NCBI GenBank assembly: GCA_023436945.1
Contig: JAEZHG010000164.1
Coordinates: forward strand, 1 to 8,211
Direction: 5' to 3'
Source of the DNA: Pseudomonadota bacterium
GTDB lineage: Bacteria; Pseudomonadota; Alphaproteobacteria; Caulobacterales; Caulobacteraceae
DNA: 8,211 nt
A program made the translations under genes and the position numbers. Shown here piece by piece: positions 1-6,609 of the stretch. The notes below the pieces were generated by a model, which saw only the letters and a list, made by a program, of their open reading frames with translations, did not search any database and was not told the origin of the DNA. Each line of letters starts with the position of its first letter. The stretch's first letter is position 1.

Positions 1-1047
1 CACCATGGCCGACAGGGCGACGGTCTCGATAATCACCATAGCGGTCGCGGCCGAGAAGCCGCCGACGAAGACCAGTGCCGTCAGGAAGTTCTGTCCCTTG
101 GTATAGGGCAGGGCCAGCACCAGAAGGTCGGGATTCAGCCCCCACAGGCTTTCGTTACCGGCCACCAGAATAGGGATGATGGCAACCGAGGTGAGCAGCA
201 GATAGAGCGGGAAAACCAGCTTGGCGCGATGGACCTGAGCGGGCGAACCGCTTTCAATAAAGCCGACGTGGAACTGGCGGGGCAGGCAGAAGACCGCCAG
301 CGTCGAGACCAGAAGAATGGCCCAGAAACGCGGATCAAGCTTTGGCCAGCTGGCCAGTGTCTCCAGCCCCTTGAACATCTCGACGGGGCTCTTGGCGCTG
401 GAATAGATCAGTATTCCGGCAAAGATCGCCACCGCAAGAATGCCGCACAGCTTGACGATAGACTCCACCGCAATGGCGTGGATCAGACCGCGGTTATGTT
501 CGGTCAGGTCTGGACGGCGTGCGCCAAACAGGATGGCAAAGCCCGCCAGCGAGGCCGCGATCAGCAGGACCGTCAGCCCCTCGGTGCCTTCGATGGCGCT
601 GTTGATATTGACGATCTTGCCCGCGCTCGAGATCGAGCGGAGCTGCAGAGCGATATAGGGCAGGCAGCCGATGATGGCGACGGCGGTAACCACGGCCCCC
701 AGCCAAGGGCTCTTGCCATAGCGCGATGACAGGAAGTCGGCCATTGAGCCGACATTCTCGCGCCGCGCGGTCGAGGCGATACGTTGCCACAGCGGAAACA
801 GCAGGGTGATGCCCAGCGCCGGACCAATGTAGACGGGCAGATACTCCCACCCCTCGCGGCTGGCCGTACCGACCGCGCCGTAATAGGTCCATGAGGAGCA
901 GTATATCGCCAGCGACAGCGCATAGAGGTTGCGCCCCATAAGGCTGTCGCCACGCCCGCGCGAGGACGGTCTTTCAAACCACCACGCAATGGCGAACAGG
1001 GTCGCCATATAGGTGATGGTCATGGCCAGAATGGCAAAACTGAACAT
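1..1047 (-). CDS. SLC5-type transporter domain of a CbrA/CrbS-like sensor histidine kinase (5' part only)
   Basis: An open frame of 349 codons runs from ATG 1047-1045 to the window edge without a stop, so the 3' part is missing. The translation is a multi-pass membrane protein that starts in a hydrophobic helix (residues 1-23). It carries features typical of the sodium:solute symporter domain fused to kinases in CbrA/CrbS proteins: YCSSWTYYGAVG at 49-60, ADFLSSRYGKS at 103-113, an EHNRGL..AIAVESIVKL stretch at 183-200, LPRQFHVGFIES at 255-266, and a glycine-rich helix FVGGFSAATAMVIIE at 327-341. In CbrA/CrbS this domain is followed by STAC, PAS and kinase domains and helps sense nutrient status. 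The kinase part is inferred here because it lies outside the window. An in-frame TAG at 1093-1095 and no intervening ATG fix the start; no convincing Shine-Dalgarno precedes it. A plain SSS transporter is the alternative. Confidence 0.85.
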   Translation of the reverse strand, partial: MFSFAILAMTITYMATLFAIAWWFERPSSRGRGDSLMGRNLYALSLAIYCSSWTYYGAVGTASREGWEYLPVYIGPALGITLLFPLWQRIASTARRENVGSMADFLSSRYGKSPWLGAVVTAVAIIGCLPYIALQLRSISSAGKIVNINSAIEGTEGLTVLLIAASLAGFAILFGARRPDLTEHNRGLIHAIAVESIVKLCGILAVAIFAGILIYSSAKSPVEMFKGLETLASWPKLDPRFWAILLVSTLAVFCLPRQFHVGFIESGSPAQVHRAKLVFPLYLLLTSVAIIPILVAGNESLWGLNPDLLVLALPYTKGQNFLTALVFVGGFSAATAMVIIETVALSAMV

Positions 1048-1119
1048 GGAAGAGCGGGACCGTCGTTGGGGGGAACTGAAGGAACAGACACGCTAGCGCG
1101 CGTTTGGTTCAATGACAAA

Positions 1120-1146
1120 AGGGCGGGGCCATATGGCACCCGCCCT
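1120..1146 (-). terminator. Rho-independent terminator after the MFS transporter gene
   Basis: An 8-base perfect stem, AGGGCGGG (1120-1127) with CCCGCCCT (1139-1146), encloses a second palindrome, GCCATATGGC (1128-1137), so the hairpin is nearly continuous with one unpaired base. Read on the minus strand it is followed by a short T run (TTTT, 1120-1117). It lies about 20 bases beyond the stop codon of the transporter at 1168 and before the next minus-strand gene, which fits termination of the upstream operon. The T tract is short, so termination may be partial. Confidence 0.75.
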
Positions 1147-1167
1147 CTGTTACCTGTGAAGGCCTTA

Positions 1168-2838
1168 TCAGGCGTGGATGTCCACGTCCTTACCCTCCTT
1201 CACAAACAGCACACCGATTACCAGTGTCATCAGGGCAATGGCGATGGGGTACCACAGGCCGTAGTAGATGTTCCCCGTCGCGGCGACCATGGCAAAGGCG
1301 GTGGTGGGCAGGAATCCGCCGAACCAGCCGTTACCGATATGGTAGGGCAGCGACATTGAAGTGTAGCGCACATTGGTCGGGAACATCTCGACCAGCGCCG
1401 CTGCAATCGGCCCGTAGACCATCGTCACATAGAGAACGAGCACGAACAGGATGGCCACAACCATCGGCTTGTTCACCAGAGCGCTGTCGGCCTTGGCGGG
1501 ATAGCCTGCCTCGCCCAGCTTGGCGGTCAGGGCGGCGTCCCATTCGGCCTTCTGGGCGTCGAACTCAGGCTTGGTCAGGGCGCTGCCTTCGAAGGAAGGC
1601 ACGACAACGTCGCCGATCTGGACACTGGCCAGAGTGCCAGCGGGGGCAGAGACGTTTTCATAGTTGATGCCTGCCTTGGCCAGATGGGTCTTCGCCACGT
1701 CGCACGAGGTGTTGAACACGGTCGAGCCGATCGGATCGAACTGCAGGTTACAGTTGGCCGGATCAGCCACCACGCGGATCGGGGATGTGGCCACCGCAGC
1801 AGCCAGCTGCGGGTTGGCGGCCTTGGTCAGTCCGTGGAACAGCGGGAAGTAGGTCAGGGCTGCCAACAGGCATCCGGCCAGAATGATCGGCTTTCTGCCG
1901 ATCTTGTCGGACAGCCAGCCGAAGATGATGAAGAAGGGCGTGGCCAGTGCCAGCGCCGTGGCGATCAGCACATTGGACAGGGCGGGATCGACCTTCAGTG
2001 TCTTCTCGAGGAAGAACAGGGCGTAGAACTGGCCCGTGTACCAGACCACAGCCTGACCAGCGGCCAGACCGAACAGGGCGATCAGCACCAGTTTCAGGTT
2101 CGGCCACTTCATGAAGCTGTCTTTGAGCGGGGTGGTCGAACCCTTTCCCTCGGCCTTCATCTTCTTGAACGCCGGGCTTTCGGCGAGCTTCAGACGGATC
2201 CACAGCGAGACGCCCAACAGAAGGATCGAGACGAGGAACGGAATACGCCAGCCCCAGTCACGGAAAGCTTCTTCGCCGATTATAGAACGCACGCTCAAGA
2301 TGACCATTAGGCTGAGCAGAAGGCCGACCGTGGCGGTGATCTGGATGAAGGAGGTGTAGAAGCCGCGCTTACCGTGCGGGGCGTGTTCGGCCACATAGGT
2401 CGCCGCGCCACCATACTCACCCCCCAGTGCCAGACCCTGAATAAGGCGCATCAGCACCAGTATGATCGGGGCGGCGATACCGATGGCGGCATAGGACGGC
2501 AAAAGGCCAACCACGAAGGTGGACAGACCCATCAGCAGCATGGTGACGAGGAAGGTGTTCTTGCGTCCCCACAGGTCACCCATCCGCCCAAAGACGATGG
2601 CACCGAACGGCCTGACAGCAAAGCCTGCCGCAAAGGCCATAAGGGCGAAGATGAAGCCTGTGGTTTCGTTCACGCCCGAGAAGAACTGGGCGGAAATAAT
2701 CGCGGCCAAGGAGCCGTAGAGATAGAAATCGTACCATTCGATGACGGTGCCGACGGACGAGGCCGCAATCACCAGCCGGTCGTTACGACCGACGGTGTGA
2801 CCATCGCCGTCCGCCCCGTTCAGGGTGCGGTCGGTCAT
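1168..2838 (-). CDS. MHS-family (ProP/KgtP-like) MFS transporter with a large periplasmic insert
   Basis: This 556-residue inner-membrane carrier belongs to the metabolite:H+ symporter branch of the major facilitator superfamily, whose members import organic acids, betaines or shikimate with protons. Visible signatures are the EWYDFYLYG segment in TM1 (34-42), the loop 2-3 motif GRMGDLWGRK (84-93), RLIQGLALGGEYGG (131-144), and the second-half loop motif DKIGRK (311-316). About 12 membrane helices are expected. It is longer than typical members (about 430-500) because residues 339-457, between TM9 and TM10, form a hydrophilic, probably periplasmic loop with two cysteines (C363 and C379). The ATG at 2838 has a good Shine-Dalgarno, AGGAAGGGG, ending 8 bases upstream. 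It lies 170 bases after the GabD gene on the same strand and is probably co-transcribed. Substrate unknown; a dicarboxylate or a precursor of a semialdehyde is a guess from the neighbour. Confidence 0.92.
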   Translation of the reverse strand: MTDRTLNGADGDGHTVGRNDRLVIAASSVGTVIEWYDFYLYGSLAAIISAQFFSGVNETTGFIFALMAFAAGFAVRPFGAIVFGRMGDLWGRKNTFLVTMLLMGLSTFVVGLLPSYAAIGIAAPIILVLMRLIQGLALGGEYGGAATYVAEHAPHGKRGFYTSFIQITATVGLLLSLMVILSVRSIIGEEAFRDWGWRIPFLVSILLLGVSLWIRLKLAESPAFKKMKAEGKGSTTPLKDSFMKWPNLKLVLIALFGLAAGQAVVWYTGQFYALFFLEKTLKVDPALSNVLIATALALATPFFIIFGWLSDKIGRKPIILAGCLLAALTYFPLFHGLTKAANPQLAAAVATSPIRVVADPANCNLQFDPIGSTVFNTSCDVAKTHLAKAGINYENVSAPAGTLASVQIGDVVVPSFEGSALTKPEFDAQKAEWDAALTAKLGEAGYPAKADSALVNKPMVVAILFVLVLYVTMVYGPIAAALVEMFPTNVRYTSMSLPYHIGNGWFGGFLPTTAFAMVAATGNIYYGLWYPIAIALMTLVIGVLFVKEGKDVDIHA

Positions 2839-3008
2839 CGGGATATCCCCTTCCTGTGGGGCCGGCTGTGCGCGGCCCTGTTTCCCTATGCGCCTCTGTT
2901 TTTAGATCGAGACGTCGATAGGGAGACTGACAGGAAGAACGCGGGTTTGCAGAGTTCGACATTGGTCTAAATCGATGTTTTCCGAAGGCCGCAAACCCGC
3001 TGGAATTC
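2839..3008 (-). promoter_or_regulatory. gabD-transporter spacer with inverted repeats and RBS
   Basis: This 170-base spacer contains no gene. From the transporter side it holds the Shine-Dalgarno, which overlaps the palindrome GGGATATCCC (2840-2849). Next is a 7-base inverted repeat, TCCCTAT (2883-2889) with ATAGGGA (2918-2924), enclosing a smaller dyad ATCGA-N4-TCGAT (2906-2919). Last is the perfect 10-base inverted repeat 2941-2950/2991-3000. No T run follows any of these stems on the minus strand, so none looks like an efficient terminator. No clear -35/-10 pair was found. Intercistronic mRNA folding or regulator binding are both possible. Confidence 0.4.
2941..3000. repeat. 10-base perfect inverted repeat, 40-base spacing
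   Basis: GCGGGTTTGC at 2941-2950 is the exact reverse complement of GCAAACCCGC at 2991-3000. The outer arm lies 8 bases past the dehydrogenase stop codon. The 40-base interior contains only weak secondary pairing. Transcribed, it would form a long-looped stem just after gabD, which could stabilise the upstream message or set different expression of the two genes. Confidence 0.6.
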
Positions 3009-4451
3009 TTAGATACCCATGCAGAGGTATTTGATTTCCATGAAGTCTTCGAGGCCGTGGCGGCTGCCTTCGCGCCCCAGACCCGACTGTTTGATACCGC
3101 CAAACGGAGCCACTTCGGTGGAAAGGATGCCGGTGTTGATACCGACCATGCCCGTTTCCATACCCTCGGCCACGCGCCAGATGCGGCCGATGTCGCGGCT
3201 GTAGAAATAGCCTGCCAGACCGAAGATGGTGTCGTTCGCTAGGGCGATGGCCTCTTCCTCGGTTTCGAACTTCACCACACCGGCCAGAGGGCCAAAGGTC
3301 TCTTCACGGCAGATCTGCATGTCCTGCGTCACATCGGCGACGACGGTCGGCTCATAGAAGGTCTGGCCCAGTGCGTGACGCTTGCCACCCGTCAGAATGC
3401 GCGCGCCCTTGGACGTGGCGTCCTTGAGATGTTCCTCGACCTTTTCGACGGCCTTCTCGTCGATCAGCGGGCCCATCTGGACGCCTTCGTCCAGACCATT
3501 GCCGACCTTCAGCTTCTGAACCGAGGCGCAGAGCTTCTGGACGAACTCCTCATAGACGCCCGCCTGAACATAGAAGCGGTTGGTGCAGACGCAGGTCTGG
3601 CCCGAGTTGCGGTATTTGGAGATGGTCGCACCGGCCACGGCGGCGTCGATGTCGGCATCGTCGAAAACGAGGAACGGGGCATTGCCGCCCAGCTCCAGCG
3701 ACATCTTCTTGATGCTCTCGGCCGACTGGGCCATCAGCTTGCGGCCCACCTCGGTCGATCCGGTAAAGCTGATCTTGCGGACGATCTCGTTGGAGGTCAT
3801 CTCGCCGCCGATCTCGGAGGCCTTGCCGGTCAGGACGCTGAACAGGCCCTTGGGCAGACCGGCTTCCTCGCCCAGTACGGCCAAGGCTAGTGCGCTAAAC
3901 GGCGTCTGGGTGGCGGGCTTCAGAACAACCGCACAGCCCGCAGCCAGCGCAGGGCCGATCTTGCGGGTAATCATTGAGGACGGGAAGTTCCACGGGGTAA
4001 TCGCCCCCACCACGCCGATCGGCTGGCGCAGGGTGATGATGCGTTTGCCGTTGTCGTTGGTCGGGATCACCTCGCCATAGGCGCGCTTACCCTCTTCGGC
4101 GAACCATTCGAGATAGGCCGCACCATAGGCGATCTCGCCCTTGGCTTCGGTCAGGCTCTTGCCCTGTTCAAGAGTGAGAAGGCGGGCCAGTTCTTCCTGC
4201 TTTTCCATCATCAGGTCGAACCAGCGACGTAGTACCTTGGCGCGCTCGGCGGCGGTCTTGGCCGCCCACGGCTTCATGGCTTTTTCGGCAGCCTCGATGG
4301 CGCGGCGGGTTTCTGCGGTGCCCATGTTGGGCACGGTGCCAAGGGTCTCGCCCGTGGCCGGATTGGTGACCTTCAGAGTCTCGCCGTTGTCGGCATCGAC
4401 CCACTGGCCGTCCAGATAGGCCTGTTGGCGTAAAAAGCGATTCTGACTCAT
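3009..4451 (-). CDS. gabD: Succinate-semialdehyde dehydrogenase [NAD(P)+], GabD type
   Basis: This 480-residue cytosolic aldehyde dehydrogenase should oxidise succinate semialdehyde (possibly also glutarate semialdehyde) to the dicarboxylate, feeding the TCA cycle. Length and sequence match the GabD family (E. coli GabD is 482). The whole ALDH fold is intact: TPWNFP with the oxyanion Asn155, cofactor lysine K178 in LKPA, FTGSTEVG (229-236) in the Rossmann part, general base Glu253 in ELGGN, nucleophile Cys287 in GQTCVCTN, EETFGP (383-388), and the C-terminal SGLGREGS (456-463). A second cysteine, C289, sits two residues from the nucleophile, as in redox-regulated SSADHs. The ATG at 4451 is preceded by AGGGAG at 6-base spacing. 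It starts 50 bases after the response regulator and precedes the transporter, so it is likely in their operon. Other semialdehydes are possible substrates. Confidence 0.93.
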   Translation of the reverse strand: MSQNRFLRQQAYLDGQWVDADNGETLKVTNPATGETLGTVPNMGTAETRRAIEAAEKAMKPWAAKTAAERAKVLRRWFDLMMEKQEELARLLTLEQGKSLTEAKGEIAYGAAYLEWFAEEGKRAYGEVIPTNDNGKRIITLRQPIGVVGAITPWNFPSSMITRKIGPALAAGCAVVLKPATQTPFSALALAVLGEEAGLPKGLFSVLTGKASEIGGEMTSNEIVRKISFTGSTEVGRKLMAQSAESIKKMSLELGGNAPFLVFDDADIDAAVAGATISKYRNSGQTCVCTNRFYVQAGVYEEFVQKLCASVQKLKVGNGLDEGVQMGPLIDEKAVEKVEEHLKDATSKGARILTGGKRHALGQTFYEPTVVADVTQDMQICREETFGPLAGVVKFETEEEAIALANDTIFGLAGYFYSRDIGRIWRVAEGMETGMVGINTGILSTEVAPFGGIKQSGLGREGSRHGLEDFMEIKYLCMGI

Positions 4452-4455
4452 GGCG

Positions 4456-4476
4456 CACTCCCTATAGTTGGGAGTG
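4456..4476 (-). promoter_or_regulatory. Hairpin/dyad burying the gabD ribosome-binding site
   Basis: CACTCCC (4456-4462) and GGGAGTG (4470-4476) form a 7-base perfect stem with a 7-base loop in the 50-base leader between the response regulator and gabD. In the gabD message the arm next to the start codon contains the Shine-Dalgarno AGGGAG, so folding would hide it. The same 21-base symmetry could instead be a DNA operator. The geometry is seen directly; the function is inferred. Confidence 0.5.
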
Positions 4477-4501
4477 AATAAGGGATATCGCTGTTAACGG
4501 T

Positions 4502-5125
4502 TCAAGAGGGTAGGGCGTCTTCGGCCTGTAGAAGTAACCCTGTTTTGATCAGGTCAGAGAGGCTTTCGGCCTCCATCTTCTGCATGACCTTGGCGCGGAA
4601 CACCTCGACGGTACGCGGGCTGATGTCCAGCGACTGGGCGATGGCCTTGTTGGACTGCCCCTCGATAAGAGCCGATAGAACCTGACTTTCACGCGGAGTC
4701 AGGCGCTCGAAACGCTCGCGCGCGAGGGCGGTCTGGCGCTGGTGGTGACCCACTTCGGTCAGGCGTGCCAGCGAGCCGCGCACGCTTTCGATAAGGCGCT
4801 GGGGCTCAAACGGCTTTTCGATGAAATCGACCACGCCCTGTTTCATCAGGCTGACGGCCACAGGCACGTCGGCATGAGCGGTGATGACCAGAATGGGCCA
4901 CGCCGGACCGCGCTGTGCCGTAATGCGGCGGACCACCTCGGCACCGTCGATCTCGGGCATGCGCAGGTCTGTGATGATGCACGCGGTTTCATCTTCCGGC
5001 ATGGCGCGGAAGAAATCCGCACCGCCGGCGAATGCGCGGCAGCGTATGCCCTGACTGCGCAACAGCGTGACCAGAGAGTCTCGCATTGCGGCATCGTCAT
5101 CAATGATGAAAACGGACGGAGTCAT
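4502..5125 (-). CDS. FixJ-family two-component response regulator (receiver + LuxR HTH)
   Basis: This 207-residue transcription factor has an N-terminal receiver domain (about 4-120) with acidic pocket D9-D11, phospho-acceptor Asp53 in TDLRMPEIDG, switch Thr82 in ITAHADVP and Lys104 in EKPF. A linker leads to a LuxR/FixJ helix-turn-helix (about 140-197: LTPRESQVL, then NKAIAQSLDISPRTVEVFRAKVM). All receiver key residues are present, so phosphorylation-dependent DNA binding is expected. The start ATG at 5125 overlaps the kinase stop codon as ATGA, the classic coupling of a kinase and its partner. The sequence GAGGA abuts the start with no spacing, which suggests translational coupling rather than independent initiation. 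Likely targets are the gabD and transporter genes just downstream, by inference. A CrbR-like role with the SLC5-kinase at the left edge is an alternative, because CrbR is also this architecture. Confidence 0.92.
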   Translation of the reverse strand: MTPSVFIIDDDAAMRDSLVTLLRSQGIRCRAFAGGADFFRAMPEDETACIITDLRMPEIDGAEVVRRITAQRGPAWPILVITAHADVPVAVSLMKQGVVDFIEKPFEPQRLIESVRGSLARLTEVGHHQRQTALARERFERLTPRESQVLSALIEGQSNKAIAQSLDISPRTVEVFRAKVMQKMEAESLSDLIKTGLLLQAEDALPS

Positions 5126-6609
5126 TCCTCAGCATCCATGCTGGCAGTCGAAAGATTGAAGGAAAAACGGGCCCCTCCCCAGCGGGAAGTGCCGACACGT
5201 AAATTGCCCCCATGGCTTTCCACAATAGTCCGTGTGACGGAAAGGCCAAGCCCCATGCCGCCGGATTTGGTGGTGGTCATGGGCGTAAAGACACGCTCGA
5301 CCTGATCGGGGGCGATGCCGGGGCCGCTGTCCTCGACCGCGATCTCGTAGATCATGTCCGAAATAACGCGGCCTGTAATCAGAACCTTGGAGTTGTCAGG
5401 GCTGGCCTCGACAGCATTTCGCACCAGATTGACCAGAGCCTGCTGGAACTGGATGCGGTCCATACGCACCATGTCGGGGGAGTCGATGTCCACCGAGATG
5501 GTCACCTGCTTTTCCTGTCCGGTCAGGGTCAGGATCGGCAGAACATCCTCGACCACACGGCGCACCTTTTCAGGGGATAGGGTGCGCATCTCCATGTTCA
5601 GTAGCTCGCGCATCCGGCGGATGATCAGTCCGGCACGAAGCATCTGGGCCTTGGCAAGATCGGAGGTGCGAAGCGCGCTTTCCCCCAAGGGGCCTGCGCG
5701 TTTCATGTCTTCCTGTGCGGCGTAGAGATAGGAGGCTGCAGCCCCAAGCGGCTGGTTCAGTTCATGCGCCAGCGTGGCCGCCATCTCGCCCAGCGAGTTC
5801 AGCCGCCAGACCTTGTTGAGTTGCGAATGAAGCTCGCGCGCCTGCGCATCGGCAGCCTGTCGCGGACCAAGGTCTGTCAGGCGCAGCAGTGGCCCCTGCG
5901 GCGAGTGCTCCAGCCAGATATCAATCGGGGTGGAAGGCTTGTTGGCGCGCAAAACCTGCCAGTCACCCGTCGGGCAGGTGACGGGACCTGATGGAGCCTC
6001 GGCGCTGGCAAAGGCTTGGAAATCGAAGCCCTCGACCATTTCATCGAACATGCGCCCCTCGATCTGGCTGCGCTTTAGCGCAAACAGTTCGTCGCAGGCG
6101 TCGGAGGCGCGGATGATGCGGCCCTGTTCATTCAGAAGCAGGATGGGGACGGCATCCAGCAAAGTATTCAGCACCACGGCCTCGGTCTGCATGAACAGGC
6201 CATGGGTTCCGTACTGCGGGCCGATATGGCGTCGCGAGGCGAGCGCCACAGCCATGGCCGTGACGCCTGTCAGAAAGGCCGTGTTTGCAGACAGTTTGCC
6301 GTCAAGAAACAGAAGAATCAGTCCGCCAATCATGAATGACATACTGATGATCAGCGGGCGCCAGCCGCCGATCTGTCCACAGACCAGCGCGGCAAGAACA
6401 ATAAATACCGGCTGTACGGGATCGGGTATTAACCCTGATCCGACAAGTAAAAGGCCGATCCCCATACTGAGAACAGCGATCAGGCTGCGGCTCCAGCTTC
6501 CGGTCTGATGGTGGCGCACTTGAACGGGCAGGGGCGGTATCTCGCGTTGGCGGATACGCTGGCCGCGCTTGTCAGTGCTGGATTCAGACGCGCCGAAGGC
6601 TTTGTCCAT
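5122..6609 (-). CDS. Membrane-bound PAS sensor histidine kinase (FixL/DctS-like)
   Basis: From the ATG at 6609 the product has 495 residues: a basic cytosolic N-terminus, about four closely spaced membrane helices (about 43-124, resembling the KdpD/DUF4118 bundle), a PAS domain (about 145-249, TEAVVLNTLLDAVPILLLN..GRIIRAS), a HisKA segment with phospho-His282 in LAHELNQPL, and an HATPase domain with N-box NLVRNAVEAS (394-403), G1 DSGPGI (Asp427) and G2 GMGLGLS (451-457). It should autophosphorylate and pass phosphate to the overlapping FixJ-type regulator. It lacks a large periplasmic sensor, so a membrane or cytosolic cue is likely. A TTG start at 6717 would add 36 residues, but that stretch has codon use unlike the rest of the gene, and an in-frame TAA at 6724-6726 blocks further extension. 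Neither start has a good Shine-Dalgarno, so the N-terminus is uncertain. Confidence 0.9.
   Translation of the reverse strand: MDKAFGASESSTDKRGQRIRQREIPPLPVQVRHHQTGSWSRSLIAVLSMGIGLLLVGSGLIPDPVQPVFIVLAALVCGQIGGWRPLIISMSFMIGGLILLFLDGKLSANTAFLTGVTAMAVALASRRHIGPQYGTHGLFMQTEAVVLNTLLDAVPILLLNEQGRIIRASDACDELFALKRSQIEGRMFDEMVEGFDFQAFASAEAPSGPVTCPTGDWQVLRANKPSTPIDIWLEHSPQGPLLRLTDLGPRQAADAQARELHSQLNKVWRLNSLGEMAATLAHELNQPLGAAASYLYAAQEDMKRAGPLGESALRTSDLAKAQMLRAGLIIRRMRELLNMEMRTLSPEKVRRVVEDVLPILTLTGQEKQVTISVDIDSPDMVRMDRIQFQQALVNLVRNAVEASPDNSKVLITGRVISDMIYEIAVEDSGPGIAPDQVERVFTPMTTTKSGGMGLGLSVTRTIVESHGGNLRVGTSRWGGARFSFNLSTASMDAEE

Noticed and set aside
1091..1098. CGCTAGCG palindrome upstream of the SLC5-kinase gene as an operator
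   Set aside because: An 8-base self-complementary word alone is common in GC-rich DNA, and no second copy or promoter geometry supports it.
1684..2310. Long plus-strand open frames opposite the transporter (also 229-729, 3375-3890, 3580-4080)
   Set aside because: They lie antisense to well-supported genes, have Gln/Arg/Asp-rich compositions typical of shadow frames in GC-rich DNA, and match no family.
5122..6609. Oxygen-sensing FixL with the FixJ partner
   Set aside because: The PAS domain lacks a recognisable FixL heme-binding histidine motif, and the neighbours are carbon-metabolism genes, so only the general FixL-like layout is kept.
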